From the NCBI GenBank assembly GCA_019348435.1, contig JAHWJM010000032.1:1-12482 (forward strand): DNA of 12,482 nt, written 5' to 3'. The position numbers were made by a program, and so were the translations under genes. This DNA comes from Actinomycetota bacterium. Its GTDB lineage: Bacteria; Actinomycetota; Thermoleophilia; Solirubrobacterales; Solirubrobacteraceae. This document shows, piece by piece, positions 1 through 6,686 of this stretch. The stretch's first letter is position 1, and each line of letters opens with the position of its first letter. The notes under the pieces were generated by a model. It did no database searches, was not told where the DNA came from, and worked only from the letters and a program-made list of their open reading frames with translations.

Positions 1-194
1 AGCATCTCGTAGAGGACGACGCCGGTGGCGTACACGTCGGACGCGGGGGTCGCCGGCCGTCCCTCGACCTGCTCCGGTGAGAGGTACTTCGCGGTCCCGA
101 TGATCTGGCCGGTGGCGGTCATCCCGGCGGTGGCGTCCTGCACGCTCTTGGCGATGCCGAAGTCCGCGAGCTTCACGCCGCCGTCGTCGAGCAG
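1..194 (-). pseudogene. Ser/Thr protein kinase C-lobe fragment (N-lobe and catalytic loop missing)
   Basis: Reading leftward from 194, the minus strand encodes the part of a Hanks-type (PknB-like) kinase that follows the catalytic loop. It begins LLDDGGVKLADFGIAKS, with the Mg-binding DFG at 164-156. It continues through the activation segment GTAKYLSPEQVEG (the SPE takes the place of APE) to the helix-F motif SDVYATGVVLYEML, where the window ends. In the family these follow directly on HRDxKPxN, with an ATP-binding N-lobe before that. Here the preceding residues are a run of arginines and unrelated sequence, so glycine loop, VAIK lysine and HRD are all absent. The frame stays open upstream to an ATG at 470, but that upstream part is a different family. 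A kinase lacking these parts could not phosphorylate. I infer a truncated remnant; an assembly join is the alternative. The 3' end lies outside the window. Confidence 0.8.
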
Positions 195-293
195 CTGGCG
201 TCGGCGGCGCCGCCGGTCGCCATGGTCGTCGTGGAGTCCACCGGCGGGCTGGAGCGGCCGCTGGTCGACGCCCGGCTCGGCGCCGGCACAGGC
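183..293 (+). mobile_element. IS110-family transposase fragment (N-terminal DEDD domain remnant)
   Basis: The plus frame through 222 reads MVVVESTGGLERPLVDA, preceded in frame by VEQLASAAPPVA. This is the conserved block in the N-terminal RuvC-like (DEDD) domain of IS110/IS1111 transposases, typically 'vvmEaTGgyerplv..L...G', whose Glu is one of the acidic catalytic residues. After about 293 the expected continuation (a VNPRQVRDFA-like stretch) is absent and the frame becomes arbitrary. Upstream of about 183 it runs into antisense kinase sequence. Only some 35 codons survive, so this is a relic rather than an active element. It lies exactly between the two broken minus-strand genes, which points to an IS110 insertion followed by deletion. 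The boundaries are approximate to about 10 bases, because IS110 elements lack conventional terminal inverted repeats. Confidence 0.65.
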
Positions 294-296
294 GGC

Positions 297-470
297 GCGC
301 CGCGGGTTCGGCGGGAACGGCAGGTCGGCGACGGTCTCACCGTGCAGATGACCCAGCTCGCGGCGCCCGAGGTGAAACACGATGCCCCCGAAGCGATGTG
401 CGCCTTCGGTGACGCCCGGATACTCGAGCAGCTCGCGGCGAACCGCTGCGGTCAGCGACGGCGCATCCAT
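297..470 (-). pseudogene. DUF5519 ('luciferase' domain) protein, N-terminal fragment
   Basis: Starting at the ATG at 470, the minus strand encodes about 58 recognisable residues. These include VRRELLEYPGVTEG, HRFGGIVFHLGRRELGHLHG and ADLPFPPNPRR. This is the N-terminal half of the small DUF5519/'luciferase-domain' family (usually around 100 residues or more), which occurs widely in actinobacteria and whose biochemical role is not settled. The usual second half, a 'AEPHxVLPxSGW'-type segment and a closing helix, is missing. At about 297 the sequence switches to DNA that reads as IS110 transposase on the other strand. The same frame stays open to the window edge and joins a kinase fragment. No clear Shine-Dalgarno precedes the ATG. 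The start lies 47 bases downstream of the acyltransferase stop on the same strand, so the two could once have been co-transcribed. The family call is from motif recall. Confidence 0.6.
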
Positions 471-517
471 GGTGCTCGGACGGTACCCACCCTGCCCGGC
501 GGCTGGAACCTCGGCCT

Positions 518-2248
518 TCAGGACGTGGTGCCGCCCACCAGCTCCAGCTGAGCGACGTACAGGTCGGCGAAGCGGCGAACGGCATCCGGGCCGAAGAGCC
601 GGTGCGGGTAGCGGAACGTCAGGTGCAGGCGGCCCTCGACGGTCACCGCGCCGACGCACAGACAGCGCGGCGACCGGCTCGGCGGGGAGAACCACAGCTC
701 GCGCACCTGTCCGGCGCCCGGACCGAAGCTCGGCGCGCAGGCGAGCGATCCGAGGTCGCAGACCATCGCGGCGTCGGCGCGGCCGTTGTCGATCAGCGGC
801 TGCAGCACGATCGTCGACTGCTTGGCCCACAGCGCGAGCATCCCGGCGCGCTCCAGCGCGGCGATGAGCGCGATCCCCGTCCGCGTGCCCTCGTCGCGCT
901 CGACCTGCCAGCAGATCGCCCGCAGCGCCGCGCCCGGCGTGGCGCGCTCCCGCGGTGTCGTCGACAGCCGCGTGTTGACGGAGAGGTTCGCGACCACGTG
1001 ATCGGGCAGGTCGTCGGGGCGCAGGTCGACCGGCACGAGCACGCCGATCCGGCGACCGCGCAGCTGGTGCCGGCGGTTCCATTCCGCGATCGTCAGGTGC
1101 AGCGCTGCGATGAGGACCTCGCCGACGCCGCCACCACGGCGGCTGACATCCCGCGTCGCCTGCGCCGATAGGCCGACGAGGTGAAAGCCGTAGCCGGCAT
1201 CGCCGTCGGCCTCCTCGGCGGCCAGGCGCGGCGGCTTCGACAGCGCGTCGCGCAGCCGCTCGAGCACCGCGCGCCCGAGGCGCACGAGCCGCGGCGGCGT
1301 GGGCGCCGTCGGCTGGACCGGCAGGTCAGCGCAGGCCAGGAAGTCCAGCGCGTCCTGCGGGGGACCATCGCCGGCGTAGGAGCGGGCGAGACGCTCGAGC
1401 AGACGCAGCGCGCCGAATCCGTCAACCGCGGCGTGGTTGAGGTTGAGCATGAGCACGTCGCCCGCGGAGTGGTGCGCGAGGTGGACGTGAAACGGCGGCA
1501 GGACCGTCAGCGGGACGTCGGCGCCGTGCAGCCGCCGCCGTGCTGCGTCGAGCCCCTCGTCGTCGTCGCAGTCGACCACCGTCAGGCAGTCGCCGCCGCC
1601 GCGCACGCCCACGATGGTGTCGAGGGCCGCTCGCAGCCGTGCTTCGTCGAGCCGTCCGCTCAGCCGCACGTCGAGTTGCACGCCCCACGCCGACGTCGTC
1701 GGGTCCAGCAGCGGGACGATCCGCGGCGCCCCGCCCGCCTCGCGTGAGACCCACTCGCAGTCGAGCTTGCAGGTGTGATCGCCCTGCCGACCGCGCACGA
1801 GCGTCAGGACGTCGTGCGCGATCCCCGCGAGGTTGTGCGCCGTAGCGCGGACGACGGAGTAGCGCGATCTGCCTTCGCTTCGCGCGGCCAGCGGCGACGC
1901 CTCGTCGACGTGTGCCATGACCCGGTTGTCGTCGACCGATACGTGCAGGCTGTCCACCGGCACGTCCTCGCGCAGCGAGACCATTCCCGGGTGGTACACG
2001 CGCCCCGCGCGGCTGTCGCGATGAAAGTGGCCGCTGTCGTCGAGGCGTTGCAGCAGCGCCGCCGGATCGGCGACGGTGGGCGGACCGGCGCGGTTGCGGC
2101 CTTTCCCGGCGCCGGCGGCGTCCGTTTCGAGCCGGGTCTGCAGCGTCGCGGGCTGGTCTTCGCCGGCAGGCACCCGAGGAGGATAGGCACGCCGCGCCTT
2201 AGGACCACGCCGCGGCGACCTCTGCCCCCTCCGACCCCATCCGGACAA
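518..2248 (-). CDS. Condensation/PapA-like acyltransferase domain protein
   Basis: This protein belongs to the condensation-domain/WS-DGAT/PapA superfamily of CoA- or carrier-dependent acyltransferases. The catalytic signature is NHAAVDGFGALR at residues 271-282. His272 is the expected general base and Asp276-Gly277 completes HxxxDG; Asn271 replaces the first His of the usual HHxxxDG. The second half shows the usual core blocks: RRIGVLVPVDLRP near 398-410, ANLSVNTR near 418-425, and a C-terminal LHLTFRYPHRLFGPDA segment. The first ~145 residues (GHFHRDSRAGRVYHPG, then DSLHVSVDDNRVMAHVD) look like an N-terminal extension typical of this actinobacterial subfamily. The start is uncertain: a TTG at 2248 gives 576 residues, and recognisable homology begins only around residue 40-60. 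No convincing Shine-Dalgarno was seen. It is divergent from the MMPL exporter, an arrangement reminiscent of mycobacterial PapA-MmpL pairs. The acyl donor and acceptor are unknown. Confidence 0.75.
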   Translation of the reverse strand: MSGWGRRGQRSPRRGPKARRAYPPRVPAGEDQPATLQTRLETDAAGAGKGRNRAGPPTVADPAALLQRLDDSGHFHRDSRAGRVYHPGMVSLREDVPVDSLHVSVDDNRVMAHVDEASPLAARSEGRSRYSVVRATAHNLAGIAHDVLTLVRGRQGDHTCKLDCEWVSREAGGAPRIVPLLDPTTSAWGVQLDVRLSGRLDEARLRAALDTIVGVRGGGDCLTVVDCDDDEGLDAARRRLHGADVPLTVLPPFHVHLAHHSAGDVLMLNLNHAAVDGFGALRLLERLARSYAGDGPPQDALDFLACADLPVQPTAPTPPRLVRLGRAVLERLRDALSKPPRLAAEEADGDAGYGFHLVGLSAQATRDVSRRGGGVGEVLIAALHLTIAEWNRRHQLRGRRIGVLVPVDLRPDDLPDHVVANLSVNTRLSTTPRERATPGAALRAICWQVERDEGTRTGIALIAALERAGMLALWAKQSTIVLQPLIDNGRADAAMVCDLGSLACAPSFGPGAGQVRELWFSPPSRSPRCLCVGAVTVEGRLHLTFRYPHRLFGPDAVRRFADLYVAQLELVGGTTS

Positions 2249-2277
2249 TCCCCTACGCCGCTGAGGGACATCCCCTA
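2243..2277. promoter_or_regulatory. Direct-repeat pair in the acyltransferase/MMPL divergent gap
   Basis: GGACAATCCCCTA (2243-2255) and GGACATCCCCTA (2266-2277) are near-identical direct repeats about 22-23 bases apart, roughly two helical turns. They sit between the divergent acyltransferase and MMPL starts, the first one overlapping the proposed TTG start at 2248. The spacing is what a dimeric or response-regulator-type DNA-binding protein would use. No -10/-35 pair could be assigned with confidence on either strand. Confidence 0.4.
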
Positions 2278-2343
2278 TGGAAGGCCGCGCAGCCCGCCGC
2301 GACGCTCGTCGTCCACTTCACCGACGACGAAGGAGCACGTTCC

Positions 2344-4506
2344 GTGCCTGCATCACGCCTCGCCCGACTCGGATCCTGGTGCTACCGCCGCCGGCGTACC
2401 GTCCTCGCCGCCTGGGTGGCCGCGCTCGCCGCGACGCTCATCCTCGTCGCCCCGCTCGCCGGCGACTTCCAGGCGGACTTCAACACGCCGGGATCGGACT
2501 CCGGCGCCGCCGAGGCCGTCCTCGACGACCGCTTCGGCGATCGTTCCGCCGCCACGATCGACGTCGTCTGGCACGCCGCCGCGGGCGCCCGCGCGCCGGA
2601 GGTCCGCGAGCGCGTCGACGCCCTGATCGCCGACGCGCAGAAGCTCGAGGGCGTCGGCCGCGCGATCGGACCGGAGGTCTCGCCGGACGGCCGGACCGCC
2701 ATCGCGCGGCTGCAGATCGACGCCGTGCGTGACAACGACGTACCGGTGCAGACGGGCGAGGAGCTCATCGCGCTCGCCAGGCAAGCGTCGGACGACGGGC
2801 TGCAGGTCGCGATGTCAGGCTGGGCGATCTCCAACGCACAGGAGAGCGAGGTCAGCCCGGAGGTCGTCGGCTTCTTGATCGCCACGATCGTGCTGCTGCT
2901 GACGTTCGGCTCGCTGCTCGCCGCCGGCCTGCCGCTGTTGACGGCGCTCTTCGGCCTCGGCATCGGGACGACCCTCGTCGGCACGCTCGCCGCGGTCATG
3001 GACGTGCCGGAATTCGCGCCCGCGATCGCCGCGATGATGGCGATCGGGGTCGGCATCGACTACGCGCTGCTCGTCGTCACGCGCTACCGCAGCGCGCTCG
3101 CGGCGGGCCGGACGCCGGAGGCCGCGGTCGCGGAGGCGATCTCCACCGCCGGGCGCTCCGTCCTCGTCGCCGGGCTCGTGGTCGTCGTCGCCCTGCTCGG
3201 GCTGTTCGCGATGCGCCTGCCGTTCCTCTACGGCGTCGCCGTCTCGTCGAGCCTCGCGGTGGCCGTCGCGGCGCTCGCCGCGGTGACGCTGCTGCCCGCG
3301 CTGCTCGGCTTTCTCGGGCACAAGATCGACCGCCTGCGGATCGGGCGCGCGGGGAAGGTGTCCGGGGCCCGCGCGCGCGCCGGCCGCGCCTCGCGCTGGA
3401 TCGGCTACTCGCGCGTCATCCAGCGCCACCCGTGGACGGCGGCGATCGCCGGGGTCCTCGTCATCGCGGCGCTCGCGATGCCGATCAAGGACTTCCGCCT
3501 CGGCTTCCCGGATGCCGGCAACGATCCCGCCGAGACGATGACCCGCCAGGCCTACGACCTCGTCGCCGCGGGCTTCGGCCCCGGCGCGAGCGGGCCGCTC
3601 ATGCTGACCGCGCAGCTGCCCTCAGACGGCGAGGATCGGCGGCGGGCGCTGACGATCCTGCGCCAACGCGTCGCCGCCCAGCCCGAGGTGCTCGCCGCGG
3701 CGCCGGCGCAGCTCAACGGCGCCGGTGACGCCGCGGTCCTGATGGTGACGCCGCGCAGCTCGCCGCAGGAGGCGGCGACCCAGCGGCTCGTCGCCGACCT
3801 GCGCGAGGACGTCCTGCCGCCGATCGAGCGCAGCACCGGCATGATCGTCAACGTCGGCGGCATGACGGCGGCGATCGTCGACCAGGCCCGGTACACGCTC
3901 CGGCGCCTGCCGCTGTTCATCGTCGCCGTCGTGTCGCTCTCCTTCCTGCTGCTGCTGGGCGCGTTCCGCTCGCTGCCCGTGGCGCTCAAGGCGGGCGTGC
4001 TGAACCTGCTGTCGATCGGCGCGGCTTACGGCGTCGTGGCGCTGGTCGCCGGCGGAGGCTGGGCGGGGCAGCTCGTCGGCATCGACACGGCGACGCCCGT
4101 GCCTCCGTTCATCCCGGTGTTCATGTTCGCGATCCTCTTCGGGCTCTCGATGGACTACGAGGTGTTCCTGCTGTCGCGAATCCGCGAGGAGTACCTGCGC
4201 CATGGCGACAACTCGCGCGCCGTCTGCGACGGGCTGGCGAGCACCGGCCGCGTGATCACCGCCGCCGCGGCGATCATGATCGCCGTCTTCAGCTCGTTCG
4301 CGCTCGCCGACGACGTGATCCTCAAGCTCATGGGGATCGGCCTGGCGACGGCGATCCTCGTCGACGCGACGATCATCCGGATGGTCCTCGTGCCGGCGAT
4401 CATGCAACTGCTGGGGCGCGCCAACTGGTGGCTGCCCCGCTGGATCGACGGGCTGCTGCCGAAGGCGCCTCTCGCGGACTCCGAGCCCGCCCCGAGCCGC
4501 GGGTGA
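2344..4506 (+). CDS. MMPL/RND-superfamily transporter
   Basis: This 720-residue inner-membrane protein has the two-fold MMPL architecture. TM1 is at about residues 17-37, then a soluble porter loop to about 175, then TM2-6 (about 176-325). A basic linker follows, then TM7 (about 363-383), a second soluble loop, and TM8-12 to about 700. Each half carries the family's proton-relay motif: GVGIDYALLVVTRYR with Asp239-Tyr240, and GLSMDYEVFLLSRIREEY with Asp604-Tyr605. MMPL proteins use the proton gradient to export lipids or siderophores to the outer envelope. The GTG start at 2344 is supported by AAGGAG about ten bases upstream and by TM1 following at once. The length is typical of non-mycobacterial MMPLs and shorter than mycobacterial MmpL proteins. 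The divergent acyltransferase suggests the cargo is an acylated lipid, but the substrate is not shown by the sequence. Confidence 0.92.
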   Translation: MPASRLARLGSWCYRRRRTVLAAWVAALAATLILVAPLAGDFQADFNTPGSDSGAAEAVLDDRFGDRSAATIDVVWHAAAGARAPEVRERVDALIADAQKLEGVGRAIGPEVSPDGRTAIARLQIDAVRDNDVPVQTGEELIALARQASDDGLQVAMSGWAISNAQESEVSPEVVGFLIATIVLLLTFGSLLAAGLPLLTALFGLGIGTTLVGTLAAVMDVPEFAPAIAAMMAIGVGIDYALLVVTRYRSALAAGRTPEAAVAEAISTAGRSVLVAGLVVVVALLGLFAMRLPFLYGVAVSSSLAVAVAALAAVTLLPALLGFLGHKIDRLRIGRAGKVSGARARAGRASRWIGYSRVIQRHPWTAAIAGVLVIAALAMPIKDFRLGFPDAGNDPAETMTRQAYDLVAAGFGPGASGPLMLTAQLPSDGEDRRRALTILRQRVAAQPEVLAAAPAQLNGAGDAAVLMVTPRSSPQEAATQRLVADLREDVLPPIERSTGMIVNVGGMTAAIVDQARYTLRRLPLFIVAVVSLSFLLLLGAFRSLPVALKAGVLNLLSIGAAYGVVALVAGGGWAGQLVGIDTATPVPPFIPVFMFAILFGLSMDYEVFLLSRIREEYLRHGDNSRAVCDGLASTGRVITAAAAIMIAVFSSFALADDVILKLMGIGLATAILVDATIIRMVLVPAIMQLLGRANWWLPRWIDGLLPKAPLADSEPAPSRG

Positions 4507-4551
4507 GCGGGCACGATGCGGTCGTCCCGGCACCGGTCCCCGCGGGCGCTC
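4505..4551 (+). terminator. Possible stem-loop after the MMPL gene
   Basis: GAGCG at 4505-4509 pairs with CGCTC at 4547-4551. Inside it GGGCACGA pairs with TCGTCCC, with one bulged base. The structure begins at the MMPL stop and ends before the next promoter. There is no T-tract, so it would be at best a weak or Rho-assisted terminator. Confidence 0.25.
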
Positions 4552-4560
4552 GCAAAGATC

Positions 4561-4590
4561 TTGGTTGCCGACGAGTTGCCGGGGTAGGGT
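4561..4590 (+). promoter_or_regulatory. Putative promoter of the bactofilin-like gene (leaderless)
   Basis: TTGGTT at 4561-4566, an 18-base spacer and TAGGGT at 4585-4590 (the TAnnnT form common in actinobacteria) precede the ATG at 4599. Transcription would start about 7 bases after the -10, at or within two bases of the ATG. The message would then be leaderless or nearly so, consistent with the lack of a well-placed Shine-Dalgarno. Confidence 0.45.
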
Positions 4591-4598
4591 CGGGGCGG

Positions 4599-5438
4599 AT
4601 GCGTCGATCGCTACTCGCCGCGCTGCTCCTGCTGTGCTGGCTCGTGCCGGCGGCGAACGCCTCAGCCGAAGCCGACGCGGACGACGACGATCGCGTCGTC
4701 CTCGTCGGATCGGTGCTCGTCGATCGCACCGAGACCGTCGACAACGTCATCGTCGTCAACGGCGACGTGCTGGTCCGCGGAACGGTCACCGGCAACGTGA
4801 TCGTCGTCGACGGCGACGTCGTGGTCCGCGGCACCGTCGAGGGAAATGTCGTGACGGTCGCCGGCCTGGCGACGCTCGGCCGCGCCGGCCGGGTCGAGGG
4901 CGACATCGTCTACGCCGACGACGAGCCGGTCCTGACCCCCGGCGCACAGGTCACGGGCGAGGTCAAGAAGTTCGACGCGGGCGACGCCGGGATCCTCGGC
5001 GCGATCGGCACGTTCATCATGTTCACGCTGTCGATGTTCCTGCTCGGGCTGCTCCTGCTGCTGCTCGCGCCCAGGGGCGCCGACGCCGTCGCGCGCACCG
5101 CGAAGGAGAAGCCGGGAATGTCTGCCCTGGTCGGCCTGCTCGCGTTCTTCCTGATCCCGATCATCGCGATCGCGGCGTTCTTCACGGTCGTCGGCATCCC
5201 GCTGGGCATCGTCCTGCTGTTGCTGCTCCTTCCGCTGTACGCGATCTCCTACGTCACGGCGGCGTTCGCGCTCGGCCGGCGGATCCTCAAGGGCTCGCGG
5301 ATCCTCGCCTTCCTCGTCGGGCTCGTCATCCTCGGGCTGCTCTCGCTGATCCCGATCGCCGGCGGGCTCATCGTGTTCCTCGCGATCGTCTTCGGGCTGG
5401 GCCTGCTGCTCGTGACGCTGTTCCGCGCGCGCTCCTAG
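4599..5438 (+). CDS. Secreted bactofilin-like (polymer-forming) domain protein with membrane tail
   Basis: The ATG at 4599 gives 279 residues with a clear signal peptide (MRRSLLAALLLLCWLVPAANA). An in-frame GTG/ATG further upstream (4428) would bury that peptide and overlap the MMPL gene. After an acidic stretch (EADADDDD), residues about 35-125 form short hydrophobic/polar repeats. The units NVIVVNGDVLVRGTV, NVIVVDGDVVVRGTV and NVVTVAGLATLGRAG are the right-handed beta-helix rungs of the bactofilin/polymer-forming cytoskeletal family. Residues about 131-279 hold four or more strongly hydrophobic segments (for example FIMFTLSMFLLGLLLLLLA). Classical bactofilins are cytosolic scaffolds; this one should place its beta-helix outside the cytoplasmic membrane. 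It likely has an envelope-scaffolding role, inferred from architecture only. Confidence 0.8.
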   Translation: MRRSLLAALLLLCWLVPAANASAEADADDDDRVVLVGSVLVDRTETVDNVIVVNGDVLVRGTVTGNVIVVDGDVVVRGTVEGNVVTVAGLATLGRAGRVEGDIVYADDEPVLTPGAQVTGEVKKFDAGDAGILGAIGTFIMFTLSMFLLGLLLLLLAPRGADAVARTAKEKPGMSALVGLLAFFLIPIIAIAAFFTVVGIPLGIVLLLLLLPLYAISYVTAAFALGRRILKGSRILAFLVGLVILGLLSLIPIAGGLIVFLAIVFGLGLLLVTLFRARS

Positions 5439-5443
5439 CAGAG

Positions 5444-5468
5444 CTGCAAGTTCTCATGCAGGTTGCAG
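5444..5468. repeat. Short inverted repeat upstream of the coiled-coil peptidase gene
   Basis: CTGCAA (5444-5449) and TTGCAG (5463-5468) are perfect inverted arms around a 13-base spacer, just after the bactofilin-like stop codon. A loose direct repeat is embedded in it (GCAAGTT and GCAGGTT, 13 bases apart). It may be an operator for the following gene or part of a weak terminator. No T-tract follows. Confidence 0.3.
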
Positions 5469-5520
5469 GGGTTTAGGGCTACGTCGCGAGGTGGTTGGTA
5501 GCGTCGCGGTCCGCCCGCGC

Positions 5521-6651
5521 ATGACCTTCCGACGCCTCGCCTTCATCTGTGCTCTCGCCGCGTGCGTCGCGGTCGCTGCAACCATTCTGGGGACCGCGCG
5601 GCCCGCCGGTGCTGATCTCTCGAACCGGATCGAGTCCAAGGCCGATCGCGCCGAGTACCTGCGCTCGGTGGTCGCGCGCGAGAGCGCCAAGATCCGCGCC
5701 TCGAGTGCCGGCCTCGCGCGCGCGCAACGGCGCCTGCGCAAGCTGCAGGCCGACGCCGCTGCGCAGCGCGCCGAGCTCCAGGAGGTCCGCGAGCAGTTCG
5801 TCCGTGCGCGCGACCGCCTCACGCGCCTGGTCGACCTGCAGCGCGGCGCGACGGAGGCCCTGCGCGCGAACCTGCAGGCCGCCTACCGCAGCGGCGAGCC
5901 CGACATCGTCTCGGTGGTCATCACCGCGCGCGGCTTCACCGACCTGCTCGAGAAGACCGAGTTCCTCAAGCGGATCGCCGAGCGCAATGCGACGATCATG
6001 GATGTCGCGCGCACCTCTCGCTCGAAGGTCACGCGCCAGACGGTGCGATTGGCGGCGATGCAGAAGCGAGAGCAGGCGATCGCGACCCGCCTGGAGCGCA
6101 AGCGCGAATCCGCGCAGGCCGTCGAGACCGCGCTGCTGCGCGTGCGCGAGAAGCATCTCGCGCGCTCGAACTTCAAGCGCGCCGAGCTGCGCGAGGTCCA
6201 GGGCCAGCTCGCGACGCTGCGCGAGCGGCTGGCGCGCAGCGCGCGCGCCGGGATCGCGACGAAGGCCGGCGGGCAGGCGCAGCCGCCGGCCGGGGCGCCT
6301 GCGGCGGTGGGGCTCGTGATGGCGGCGGCCAACGCGATCGCCGGCCTGCCGTACCTCTACGGCGGTGGCCACGCCGGCTTCAAGGACACGGCCTACGACT
6401 GCTCGGGCTCGATCAGCTACGCGCTCGCCGCGGCGGGGCTCGTCACGTCACCGATGTCGTCGGGCCCGTTCATGAGCTGGGGCGAGCCGGGGCCGGGCAA
6501 GTGGATCACGATCTACTCGAACCCGGGGCACATGTTCATGGTCATCGGCGGCTGGCGCTTCGACACGTCCGCGCTGCGCGGCGGCACCCGCTGGACGCAG
6601 CAGATGCGCCCCACGGGCGGGTTCGTCGCGCGCCACCCGCCGGGTCTGTAA
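5521..6651 (+). CDS. Secreted coiled-coil protein with C-terminal NlpC/P60-like hydrolase domain
   Basis: The ATG at 5521 gives 376 residues with a signal peptide (about residues 1-35, hydrophobic AFICALAACVAVAATIL, then ARPAGA). A GTG at 5491 would only add charged residues before it. Residues about 38-245 are rich in Arg, Glu, Ala and Leu in heptad-like order, resembling the coiled-coil regions of PcsB/RipA-type cell-wall hydrolases. The C-terminal domain (about 260-376) has AIAGLPYLYGGGH, YDCSGSISYAL with nucleophile candidate Cys294, and NPGHMFMVIGGWRFDTS with His337. The canonical third His/Asn/Gln position carries Asp348; His372 sits near the C-terminus. These features suggest a peptidoglycan peptidase held in check by its coiled coil. 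Its target bond cannot be read from the sequence. A possible -10 is TAGCGT at 5499-5504. Confidence 0.8.
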   Translation: MTFRRLAFICALAACVAVAATILGTARPAGADLSNRIESKADRAEYLRSVVARESAKIRASSAGLARAQRRLRKLQADAAAQRAELQEVREQFVRARDRLTRLVDLQRGATEALRANLQAAYRSGEPDIVSVVITARGFTDLLEKTEFLKRIAERNATIMDVARTSRSKVTRQTVRLAAMQKREQAIATRLERKRESAQAVETALLRVREKHLARSNFKRAELREVQGQLATLRERLARSARAGIATKAGGQAQPPAGAPAAVGLVMAAANAIAGLPYLYGGGHAGFKDTAYDCSGSISYALAAAGLVTSPMSSGPFMSWGEPGPGKWITIYSNPGHMFMVIGGWRFDTSALRGGTRWTQQMRPTGGFVARHPPGL

Positions 6652-6665
6652 GGGGTGGCAGCGCA

Positions 6666-6685
6666 GCGCTCAGGCCCGTGAGCGC
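6666..6685. terminator. Stem-loop between convergent genes
   Basis: GCGCTCA (6666-6672) and TGAGCGC (6679-6685) form a perfect 7-bp stem around a 6-base loop. It lies 14 bases after the NlpC/P60-like stop and beyond the end of the convergent DUF4396 gene. It could act as a bidirectional terminator. No T-tract is present on either side, so function is uncertain. Confidence 0.4.
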
Positions 6686-6686
6686 A

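Noticed and set aside
3622..4533. A 303-codon minus-strand frame inside the MMPL gene, rich in Arg, Asp and His.
   Set aside because: It is antisense to the conserved second half of the MMPL protein and its composition is typical of shadow frames.
4428..4598. An upstream in-frame start that would add 57 residues to the bactofilin-like protein.
   Set aside because: It would overlap the MMPL gene, place the signal peptide internally and ignore the promoter at 4561-4590.
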